A stretch of DNA of 16,968 nt, from the NCBI GenBank assembly GCA_022447405.1, contig JAKVCE010000016.1:1-16968 (forward strand), read 5' to 3'. The notes beneath the pieces were generated by a model. It was not told the origin of the DNA. It was given only the letters and a program-made list of their open reading frames with translations, and did no database searches. Shown here in pieces: positions 1 through 6,328 of the stretch (within the stretch, counting starts at the first letter, position 1; every line of letters starts with the position of its first letter). The position numbers and the translations under genes were made by a program. Origin of the DNA: Planctomycetota bacterium. GTDB taxonomy: Bacteria; Planctomycetota; UBA1135; GCA-002686595.

Positions 1-1
1 C

Positions 2-589
2 GTACACCTCGTCGTCGTCGACCCGGGCGTCGGCTCCCTGCGTCGCATCCTCCTCGCAGAGCAGGCAGGTCACCTCTTCCTCGCGCCAGACAACGGCGTC
101 CTCGCGCCGACTCTGCGCGCGGACGCGACCGTGCGGGTCCTCGACGCGGAGCGCTTCGCGCTGCCTGAGGTCTCGCGCACCTTCCACGGGCGCGACATCT
201 TCTCTCCCGCCGCGGCGGCCCTCGCCGCTGGCCTCGCGCCCGAAGAGGCGGGGGAGCTGACCGAGGACTGGGTGAGCCTGGAGCTCCCCAGCCCTAAGGT
301 CGAGGAGGACGGCGTGATCCGCGCCGGCGTCCTCTACATGGACAGCTTCGGCAACCTCGTCACGATGATCGGCGCGGAGCTCTTGCAGGGGGCGGCCGCT
401 TGGACCGCGGAGGTCGGGGGCGCGACGATGCCCCTCGTCGGCACCTACGCAGACGTCGAGGCAGGAGAGCTCCTCGCCCTCGTCGGCTCCGGGGGCACCG
501 TGGAGGTCAGCCTGCGTGATGGAGACGCCGCAGCGCACCTCAAGGCGGCGCCTGGAGACGAGGTCTCGCTGCGACCGGCTCCTCAGTAG
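2..589 (+). CDS. S-adenosyl-L-methionine hydrolase (adenosine-forming), 5'-truncated
   Basis: C-terminal part (195 residues) of a SAM hydroxide adenosyltransferase (old DUF62 family), which splits S-adenosylmethionine into adenosine and L-methionine. The frame is open from base 2, so the N-terminus lies outside the window. Visible family motifs are VDPGVGS at the very start, APDNGVLAP about 20 residues later, TFHGRDIFSPAA near residues 57-68, and DSFGNLVTM in the C-terminal beta-barrel domain. The Arg after VDPGVGS and the His of FHGRD are at the expected positions for water activation in the hydrolase branch. Halogenases of the same superfamily are rarer and no sign favours them. The gene is followed after 42 bp by the crotonase gene, so it may be co-transcribed with the catabolic operon. 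Family assignment is strong; the physiological role of these enzymes is poorly known. Confidence 0.9.
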   Translation, partial: VHLVVVDPGVGSLRRILLAEQAGHLFLAPDNGVLAPTLRADATVRVLDAERFALPEVSRTFHGRDIFSPAAAALAAGLAPEEAGELTEDWVSLELPSPKVEEDGVIRAGVLYMDSFGNLVTMIGAELLQGAAAWTAEVGGATMPLVGTYADVEAGELLALVGSGGTVEVSLRDGDAAAHLKAAPGDEVSLRPAPQ

Positions 590-631
590 ATCCCCAAGAG
601 GGGTCGAAGCCTTACACTCTCCGCCCAAGCC

Positions 632-1447
632 ATGAACCTCGAGCACGTGAGATACGAGCGGGAGGGCGGCGTCGCCACCTTCACCCTCGACCGGCCAGAG
701 CGCCTGAACGCCCTGACCTTTGACAGCTACCGCGAGCTGACGGACGCGTTCTGTGCCCTGCGTGATGATGACGAGCTGCGCTGCGTCGTGATCACGGGGA
801 CCGGCCGCGCCTTCTGCTCTGGCGGGGACGTGAAGGACATCATCGGCCGCCTCTTCGGCGTCTCCGATGAGGAGCTCCTCGCCTTCACGCGCATGACCTG
901 CGACCTGATCGAGAACATCCGCCTCCTCGAGGTGCCGGTCATCGCCTCCCTGAACGGGACGACCTGCGGCGCTGGCGCGGTGATCGCCGCGGCCGCCGAC
1001 ATCCGCCTCGCCTCCGAGGACGCAAAGATCGCCTTCCTCTTCACGCAGGTCGGGCTCTCTGGCGCGGACATGGGCGCCGCCTGGCTCTTGCCGCGCATCG
1101 TCGGCATGGGTCACGCGAGCGAGCTCTTGATGGCGGGCGAGTTCATCTCGGCTGCGCGCGCGGCGGAGATCGGGCTCTACAACCGAGTCGTTCCGGGAGA
1201 GGAGCTCGCTGGCCTGACGGCGGAGTGGGCCGAGAAGCTCGCGGCCGGGCCGAGCATGGGGCTCGCGGTCACCAAGCGCATGCTGAACGAGGAGGCCTCG
1301 ATGACCCTCACAGAGGCGATGCAGCGCGAGGCGGAGGTGCAGGCCGAGTGCATGAACCACCCCGACTACCGGGAGGCCTACGAGGCCTTCATGGAGAAGC
1401 GTCCTAAGGAGTTCACCAAGTACAAGCGAGACGGGAGCGAGGCATGA
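632..1447 (+). CDS. Enoyl-CoA hydratase/isomerase (crotonase) family protein
   Basis: A 271-residue single-domain crotonase, first gene of a long operon. Crotonases bind acyl-CoA thioesters and stabilise enolates. The oxyanion-hole segments are clear: AFCSGGDVKDI (residues 60-70) and NGTTCGAGAV (108-117). The two glutamates of classical enoyl-CoA hydratase are absent: by alignment Val117 and Thr138 occupy these places, while Asp146 in GLSGADMG is a candidate acid/base. This pattern is seen in crotonases of aromatic-acid CoA pathways, so the product may be a hydratase, isomerase or hydrolase acting on a cyclic or branched acyl-CoA. The ATG start is supported by the usual N-terminal strand (VRYEREGGVATFTLDRPERLNAL). 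The stop overlaps the acyl-CoA dehydrogenase start (ATGA at 1444-1447), implying translational coupling. Family is certain, the exact reaction is not. Confidence 0.92.
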   Translation: MNLEHVRYEREGGVATFTLDRPERLNALTFDSYRELTDAFCALRDDDELRCVVITGTGRAFCSGGDVKDIIGRLFGVSDEELLAFTRMTCDLIENIRLLEVPVIASLNGTTCGAGAVIAAAADIRLASEDAKIAFLFTQVGLSGADMGAAWLLPRIVGMGHASELLMAGEFISAARAAEIGLYNRVVPGEELAGLTAEWAEKLAAGPSMGLAVTKRMLNEEASMTLTEAMQREAEVQAECMNHPDYREAYEAFMEKRPKEFTKYKRDGSEA

Positions 1448-2562
1448 ACGAGCTGGTCAACCTTCGAGCAGAGGCCGCCGGCCTCGCAGTTGAGCTGGGA
1501 CCGAGGCTCTGTGGGATGAGCGAAGACGACGCCCTGCGGGCTTCGATCTCCGCCCTCGGAGAGGCCGGGCTCCTGGCCTGGACCGTCCCCGCGGAGCATG
1601 GCGGCGCCGCGACGGAGCTCTGTGGACCGGAGACGGTCAGCGTGCGCGCCCTCGCAGCCATCCGGGACGAGCTCGCCTATGAGCACGGCGTCTTGGACCT
1701 CGGCTTCATCATGCAGGGGCTCGGCTCCTTCCCGATCGCGCTCTCCGACAACGCTGACCTCGCCGCAGAGGTCCTGCCCAAGATCGCCTCGGGCGAGTGC
1801 GTCGCAGCCTTCGCCGTGACGGAGGAAGGCGCCGGCTCCAGCCTCGGTGAGGTCGCGACGAGCGCTGAGCGAGACGGCGACGGCTGGAAGCTCACGGGCA
1901 CGAAGACCTACATCTCCAACGCTGGCGTCGCGGATCGCTACACGGTGCTCGCGCGCACTGGCGAGGACGAGACGACCCTCTTCTCCGTCCCTGCAGCTGA
2001 GGTGACGGTCGAGCGCTTCGAGGTCTTGGCGCCGCACCCTATCGGTGAGGTGAAGCTCGATGGCGCGAGCGTGCCGGACTCTGCGCGTATCGGTGACGTG
2101 GGCGCAGGTCTCAGCATCGCGCTCGCGAACCTCGGACGCTTCCGCACCTCAGTAGCTGCGGCGGCCTGCGGATTCGCACGGCGCGCCTTGGACGAGTCCA
2201 TCGCGCACCTCTCCGAGCGCGAGCAGTTCGGGCGCAAGCTCTCCAAGTTCCAGGGCCTGCGCTTCGAGGTCGCGGAGATGGACGCGCGCCTGCGGGCCGC
2301 GCAGCTCCTCGTGGAGGAGGCGGCGACGCTCCTCGATGAGGGCGCAGAGGCGACCAGCGAGGTCGCGCGCGCCAAGCTCATCGCCACCGAGACCGCGGGC
2401 TGGATCTGCGACCGCGCCGTGCAGCACCACGGCGGGCTGGGCGTGAAGCGCGGGACCGTCGTCGAGCGGCTCTACCGTGAAGAGCGCGCTCTCCGGATCT
2501 ACGAGGGCACCAGCGAGGTGCAGAAGCTGATCCTCGCCAAGGAGCTCTTCGACAAGGGGTGA
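1444..2562 (+). CDS. Acyl-CoA dehydrogenase
   Basis: FAD-dependent acyl-CoA dehydrogenase, 372 residues, full length for the family. It introduces a 2,3-double bond in an acyl-CoA and passes electrons to electron-transfer flavoprotein. The FAD/substrate motif AVTEEGAGS with downstream TGTKTYISNAG lies around residues 123-160. The C-terminal helical domain has the signature REQFGRKLSKFQGLRF and the QHHGGLGV loop. The catalytic base is Glu354 in IYEGTSEVQ, in the short-chain/butyryl-CoA-dehydrogenase position. It starts inside the crotonase stop codon (ATGA), and the ferredoxin gene follows after 6 bp. With the crotonase it forms a beta-oxidation-like pair, probably working on a ring-derived acyl-CoA given the aryl-CoA ligase further down. 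The substrate cannot be read from the sequence. Confidence 0.94.
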   Translation: MNELVNLRAEAAGLAVELGPRLCGMSEDDALRASISALGEAGLLAWTVPAEHGGAATELCGPETVSVRALAAIRDELAYEHGVLDLGFIMQGLGSFPIALSDNADLAAEVLPKIASGECVAAFAVTEEGAGSSLGEVATSAERDGDGWKLTGTKTYISNAGVADRYTVLARTGEDETTLFSVPAAEVTVERFEVLAPHPIGEVKLDGASVPDSARIGDVGAGLSIALANLGRFRTSVAAAACGFARRALDESIAHLSEREQFGRKLSKFQGLRFEVAEMDARLRAAQLLVEEAATLLDEGAEATSEVARAKLIATETAGWICDRAVQHHGGLGVKRGTVVERLYREERALRIYEGTSEVQKLILAKELFDKG

Positions 2563-2568
2563 ACTGCT

Positions 2569-2919
2569 TTGGCGAGCTTCGAGAGACACATCTTCATCTG
2601 CATCAACGAGCGCACCGCGGAGGACCCGCGCGGCCACTGCGCCGCGATGGGGGGCGCCGATGTCGCCAAGGCGATGAAGGTCGCCGCCTATGAGCGCGGC
2701 CTGAAGCGGGTCGTCAGGGTGAACAAGGCGGGCTGCCTGGATCAGTGCGCGCGGGGCGTGACCTGCGTCGTCTACCCGGAGAACGTCTGGTACGGCGGCG
2801 TCACCCTCGATGACGTGGACGAGATCGTAGAGCGCCACCTGGTCGGCGGTGAGCCGGTCGAGCGCCTCGTCATCCCACACGAGCACCTCACCGGGATCGC
2901 GCGGGAGGGCTCGGAGTGA
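2569..2919 (+). CDS. Thioredoxin-like [2Fe-2S] ferredoxin
   Basis: Small (116-residue) ferredoxin of the thioredoxin-fold [2Fe-2S] class (the Aquifex Fd4 / Azotobacter FeSII / NuoE-like group). Four cysteines with the expected spacing are present: Cys11, Cys24, Cys56 and Cys60 (C-x12-C-x31-C-x3-C); Cys66 is extra. The tail WYGGVTLDDVDEIVERHL is typical of the family. The start is TTG at 2569, preceded by AAGGGG (2554-2559); no ATG would include Cys11. It ends inside the GTG start of the PLP enzyme (GTGA). In an aromatic-CoA operon it most likely shuttles electrons to or from an oxygenase, reductase or the acyl-CoA dehydrogenase. Its partner is not visible here. Confidence 0.9.
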   Translation: MASFERHIFICINERTAEDPRGHCAAMGGADVAKAMKVAAYERGLKRVVRVNKAGCLDQCARGVTCVVYPENVWYGGVTLDDVDEIVERHLVGGEPVERLVIPHEHLTGIAREGSE

Positions 2920-4115
2920 GCGCGCCCCTCAACCCGCACGACTGGCGCGACCGCTTCCCGATCGTCGGGGAGACGACCTACCTGGTGAACCACTCCCTCG
3001 GCGCGATGCCGGTGGGGGTGCGCGACAAGCTCGCGGGCTTCGCGGACAAGTGGGCCGAGCGCGGCGTGCGGGCTTGGAGCGAGGGCTGGTGGACGGCGCC
3101 GACGGACGTAGGAAACATCGTCGGCAAGCTCATGAACGCGCCCGAGGACTCGGTCGTGATGCACCAGAACGTCTCCGTGATCCAGAGCCTCGTCGCGAGC
3201 GCGATCGACTTCTCCGGCCCCAGGAACAAGGTCGTCTATACGGACCAGAATTTTCCCACGGTCGGCTACGTCTGGGAGGCGCAGCGCGCTCGGGGCGCGC
3301 GGATCGAGGTCGTCCCCTCCGACGGTGTGCGCGTGCCCACCGAGCGGTTGCTCGAGGCGATCGATGAGGAGACCGCGATCGTCCCCATCAGCCACGTCTG
3401 CTATCAGACCTGCTTCCTCCAGGACGCCGCCGCGATCTGCGCCCGCGCGCGCGAGGTCGGCGCGCTCGTCCTCCTCGATTGCTACCAGTCCCTCGGGACC
3501 GTGCCCGTGGACGTGCAGGCCCTCGGCGTCGACATGGTCTGCGGCGGGTCGGTGAAGTGGCTCTGCGGCGGCCCCGGCGCGGGCTACCTCTACGTGCGCC
3601 CAGACTTGCAGGAAGAGCTGGAGCCGACGATCACAGGCTGGATGGCACACGCGGAGCCCTTCGCCTTTGAGTTCGGGCCCCAGCGCTACACGAAGAGCAT
3701 CGAGCGCTTCCTCCACGGCTCTCCCGCCGTGGCCGCGCTCTTGCAGGCGTCTGCGGGTTACGAGGCCATCCTCGAGGTCGGCGTCGAGCCCATCCGCGAG
3801 TACTCGCTGCAGCTCACGAGCGGTCTCCGCGAGGACCTCAGAGAGCGCGGCTTCCAGATCAACAGCCCCGAGGGCGACCACGAGCGCGGCGGCACCTTGG
3901 CCGTGGGCCTCTCTGAGGACGAGGACGGCAAGGCCTTCGTGCAGGCCCTCGCCGCGCGCGAGGTGCTCGTCGACCACAGGCCGGAGATGGGGCTGCGCGT
4001 CTCGCCGCACTTCTACACGACGGCAGAGGAGCTCAGCGCCTTCGCGGAGCACATGAGTGAGCTGCGGGCGAGCGGTGGTTGGCGTGACCACCTGAACGAG
4101 GCCTCCGCGTACTAG
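2916..4115 (+). CDS. Kynureninase-like class V PLP-dependent enzyme
   Basis: 399-residue fold-type I PLP enzyme of aminotransferase class V, closest in motif order to kynureninase, which splits kynurenine to anthranilate and alanine. Kynureninase-like features are NHSLGAMP (25-32), RAWSEGWW (52-59), NFPT (112-115), Asp188 for the PLP ring nitrogen, the PLP lysine Lys214 in GSVKWLCGGPG, GWMAH (241-245), RFLHGSP (264-270), and Arg361 in GLRVSPHFY for the substrate carboxylate. Two catalytic-site positions differ: Gln191 where kynureninase has His (DxxH), and Val213 before the lysine where kynureninase has Tyr. The Gln is more like cysteine desulfurases or isopenicillin epimerases. The substrate may therefore be kynurenine or a related aromatic amino acid. 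GTG start overlaps the ferredoxin stop; the next gene begins directly after the TAG. Confidence 0.82.
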   Translation: MSAPLNPHDWRDRFPIVGETTYLVNHSLGAMPVGVRDKLAGFADKWAERGVRAWSEGWWTAPTDVGNIVGKLMNAPEDSVVMHQNVSVIQSLVASAIDFSGPRNKVVYTDQNFPTVGYVWEAQRARGARIEVVPSDGVRVPTERLLEAIDEETAIVPISHVCYQTCFLQDAAAICARAREVGALVLLDCYQSLGTVPVDVQALGVDMVCGGSVKWLCGGPGAGYLYVRPDLQEELEPTITGWMAHAEPFAFEFGPQRYTKSIERFLHGSPAVAALLQASAGYEAILEVGVEPIREYSLQLTSGLREDLRERGFQINSPEGDHERGGTLAVGLSEDEDGKAFVQALAAREVLVDHRPEMGLRVSPHFYTTAEELSAFAEHMSELRASGGWRDHLNEASAY

Positions 4116-4859
4116 ATGAGGACCATGAGCTCCTCGCTGCGGCTCTCCCTCGCTGCCCTCGGGCTCCTCGCGGGCTGCTGCTCACCACCAGCGGTCCCTG
4201 ATAAGGCTGAGTCCGTCGTCGTCATTCACGGGCTCGGCAGGACCCCAGCCTCGATGAAGCTCCTCGTCTCGAGGATCGAGGGCTCTGGCTACAGCGTCAC
4301 GAACTTCGGCTATCCGTCGACGAGCGAGCCGATCGAAGCGCTCACCGCGCTCCTCGGCGCGGAGCTTGAGGAGCGCTTCGGCGAGGGCTCGTCCGAGGTC
4401 CACTTCGTCACGCACTCCATGGGCGGCGTCCTCGTGCGGAGCTACCTCAACGAGCAGCCAGAGCCGCACCAAGGGCGCGTCGTGATGTTGAGCCCGCCGA
4501 ACCAGGGGAGTGAGATCATCGACACCTTCGCTGACTCAGAGCTCCTGCGCTCTCTCTTGGGGCCTGCGGGGATGAAGCTCGGGACGGACGAAGGGGTCAC
4601 GAGCGAGCTGGGCCCGGTCCGCTTCGAGCTCGGCGTGCTCACGGGAGACCGCAGCCTGAGTCCCTTGGGCTCCTGGCTCATCCCTGGCCCTGATGACGGC
4701 AAGGTCTCCGTGGAGAGCGCCTCTGTTGAGGGGGTCAGCGACTTTCGGGTCGTCCACGCGACGCACACCTTCATCATGAATCGAAGGGACGTAGCCGAGG
4801 AGGTGGTCCACTTCCTTGAGCGCGGCGAGTTCCTCCCCTTGGAGCCCGAGGATGACTGA
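4116..4859 (+). CDS. Lipase-like alpha/beta-hydrolase lipoprotein
   Basis: 247-residue alpha/beta hydrolase with a lipoprotein signal: hydrophobic residues 8-20 followed by lipobox L18-A-G-C21, so it is probably exported, lipidated at Cys21 and anchored to a membrane. The hydrolase core has the oxyanion segment VVVIHGLGRTPASM (34-47), the nucleophile elbow THSMGG with Ser101, an acid at Asp193/Asp194 in GPDDGKVSVES, and His217 in THTFIMN. This is the layout of small triacylglycerol lipase/acyltransferase-like proteins (PGAP1/EstA-like). The ATG sits immediately after the previous TAG; an alternative ATG at 4125 would shorten the signal by three residues. It ends in an 8-bp overlap with the next gene. 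An envelope lipase is an unexpected member of a cytosolic CoA pathway. Its substrate is unknown. Confidence 0.85.
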   Translation: MRTMSSSLRLSLAALGLLAGCCSPPAVPDKAESVVVIHGLGRTPASMKLLVSRIEGSGYSVTNFGYPSTSEPIEALTALLGAELEERFGEGSSEVHFVTHSMGGVLVRSYLNEQPEPHQGRVVMLSPPNQGSEIIDTFADSELLRSLLGPAGMKLGTDEGVTSELGPVRFELGVLTGDRSLSPLGSWLIPGPDDGKVSVESASVEGVSDFRVVHATHTFIMNRRDVAEEVVHFLERGEFLPLEPEDD

Positions 4860-5466
4860 GCTGCAGACGATCACCCCATCGGATGCGAACGGCGTGACGG
4901 CGCTCGTGTTCGGTGGTGAGGGAGCGCTCTCTGCCGCCGACCTGGCGCTCTGTGAGCGCTTCGCTGCCTGGGGCGCGCTGACCCTCGGGCTGCCGCTCTC
5001 GAAGGATGGGGAGGCCTTGTCTGACCGCGACGCCACCTCTCTCGCGACGGCAGCGCTCGAGGAGACGCTCGCTCGTGACGACGTCGACCCTGAGCGCCTC
5101 GTGCTCGCGGGCCTCGGTCGAGGCGGGACGCTGGCCGTGCTCTGCGCCTGCCGAAGGGACGGCGCCGCCTGCGTCCTCGACCTCGGCGGGCCGCTCATCT
5201 ATCCGACCCTCGATGAGTCCCGCTCCGTCCAGCCCCTCGAGATGCTCCTCAACCTCTCGGCCCCGCTCTTCATGGCCTTAGGCGTGGAGGTGAGCGAAGA
5301 AGATCGAGGATGGGTGGAACAGGCCCTCTCCCAGTTCGCGAGGACTTACAATATCGAGCCACTTTCCGCGGGAGGCGACGCCCTGTTCAGCACGGACGAG
5401 GCCGCCACCGAGACCACTTGGGAGGCCGCGACGGCCTTCCTTCAACTCCACCTCGAGACCCCATGA
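4852..5466 (+). CDS. Dienelactone-hydrolase-like protein, apparently catalytically dead
   Basis: 204-residue protein with the outline of an alpha/beta hydrolase of the dienelactone hydrolase type. The nucleophile-elbow segment reads RLVLAGLGRGGTLAVL (82-97). The position that should carry Cys or Ser is Gly89 (G-L-G-R-G), and the C-terminal segment that usually ends in GAGHGF reads SAGGDALF (172-179), so the catalytic His is replaced by Asp176. Both key residues are therefore missing while the fold-defining glycines remain, which suggests a binding or scaffolding role. The ATG at 4852 is chosen because it gives the tight overlap with the lipase stop (4857-4859); an upstream TTG at 4816 is less likely. 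The stop overlaps the kinase-like gene by 4 bp. The family call rests on weak similarity by eye. Confidence 0.65.
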   Translation: MTELQTITPSDANGVTALVFGGEGALSAADLALCERFAAWGALTLGLPLSKDGEALSDRDATSLATAALEETLARDDVDPERLVLAGLGRGGTLAVLCACRRDGAACVLDLGGPLIYPTLDESRSVQPLEMLLNLSAPLFMALGVEVSEEDRGWVEQALSQFARTYNIEPLSAGGDALFSTDEAATETTWEAATAFLQLHLETP

Positions 5467-6317
5467 GCGCGTACAGCCTCTTCCAGCTCGCCCCGGGCAT
5501 GACCCTCCAGGATCGCTACGAGATCCAAGAAACCAACCGCGCCGGGAGCATGTCCGCAGCCTTCAGGGCCAAGGACACTCAGGACGGGAGCGAGTGCGAG
5601 CTCCAGGGCTTCCCCGCCGGGCTCTTTGAGAACACCGAGCAGGCGGAGGATTTCGCCGCGTCGATGCGCGGATGGAAGGGCGTCTCCTCTGGCGCGGTCC
5701 TCTGCATCCGCTCGGTCGAGGTGCTCGAGGACGGCTCGATCCTCGTCGTCACGGACCTCCCCACGGGGGACTCCCTGCGCGACGTCCTGAACACGAAGGG
5801 CGCGCTCAGCCCTGCGGAGGTCCAGTCCATCGGCGTGACGATCCTGGGCGGCCTCTCGGCTGTTCACGCTGCCGGCCACATCCACGGCGACATCAAGCCC
5901 AACGCGATCCACCTGACTGGCGATGGCCCCGTCCTCGTCGACGGCGGGATCACCATGGGGCTCTGGAGCGCGAAGCACTTGGGCGACAAGACCGCCCTCA
6001 TCGGCACGCCCTTCTACGCGCCGGTCGAGCAGTTCGGCGGCGAGGCCCCGGACATCTCGAGCGACATCTACAACGTCGCCACCGTGCTCTACGAGCTGGC
6101 GACGGGCGTCGTGCCGTGGCCCGGGAAGAGCTTCCTTGAGATCTTCCAGGCCAAGCTCGCGCCCGAGCCCTCGCGTATGCGAGAGCGCGCGCCCGAGGTT
6201 GAGGTCCCCGCTGCCCTCGAAGAGGTCATCAAGGGCGGGCTCATCACGGACCGTCGCGAGCGCTACTCCGACGCCGGCACCTTCCGCGACCTGCTCGCAG
6301 CCGCGAGCCTCGACTGA
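5463..6317 (+). CDS. Ser/Thr protein kinase-like protein (probable pseudokinase)
   Basis: 284-residue single-domain protein with a bacterial PknB-type kinase fold and no membrane segment. The C-lobe is well kept: HGDIKPN catalytic loop (141-147, with Asp143, Lys145, Asn147), metal-binding Asp160 in VDGG (DFG position), GTPFYAPVEQ (181-190), SDIYNVATVLYELATG (200-215) and the RERYSDAGTF segment with Arg266. The N-lobe is degraded: the glycine loop reads NRAGSMSAAF (25-34), the VAIK lysine position is Gln48 (ECELQGF), and the alpha-C glutamate position appears to be Ser67. Loss of Lys and Glu with retained Asp residues makes a pseudokinase or a very unusual ATP binder likely. ATG at 5463 overlaps the previous stop (ATGA); an in-frame upstream extension to 5310 lies inside the previous gene and is rejected. 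Confidence 0.85.
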   Translation: MSAYSLFQLAPGMTLQDRYEIQETNRAGSMSAAFRAKDTQDGSECELQGFPAGLFENTEQAEDFAASMRGWKGVSSGAVLCIRSVEVLEDGSILVVTDLPTGDSLRDVLNTKGALSPAEVQSIGVTILGGLSAVHAAGHIHGDIKPNAIHLTGDGPVLVDGGITMGLWSAKHLGDKTALIGTPFYAPVEQFGGEAPDISSDIYNVATVLYELATGVVPWPGKSFLEIFQAKLAPEPSRMRERAPEVEVPAALEEVIKGGLITDRRERYSDAGTFRDLLAAASLD

Positions 6318-6328
6318 GGGGAGCGACT

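Noticed and set aside
592..603. CCCC-AAGA-GGGG hairpin after the SAM hydrolase stop as a terminator
   Set aside because: The stem is only 4 bp and no T-tract follows; the next gene is 29 bases away.
2772..4091. Long antisense open frame (over 400 codons) opposite the kynureninase-like gene, and many similar ones elsewhere
   Set aside because: High third-position GC leaves antisense frames open. The translations are low-complexity (Arg, Ala, His, Asp rich) with no family motif, while the plus-strand genes have clear motifs and overlaps.
5310..5462. In-frame upstream extension of the kinase-like protein
   Set aside because: It lies inside the preceding gene, reads as Arg/Gly-rich sequence, and the ATG at 5463 gives the ATGA overlap seen throughout the operon.
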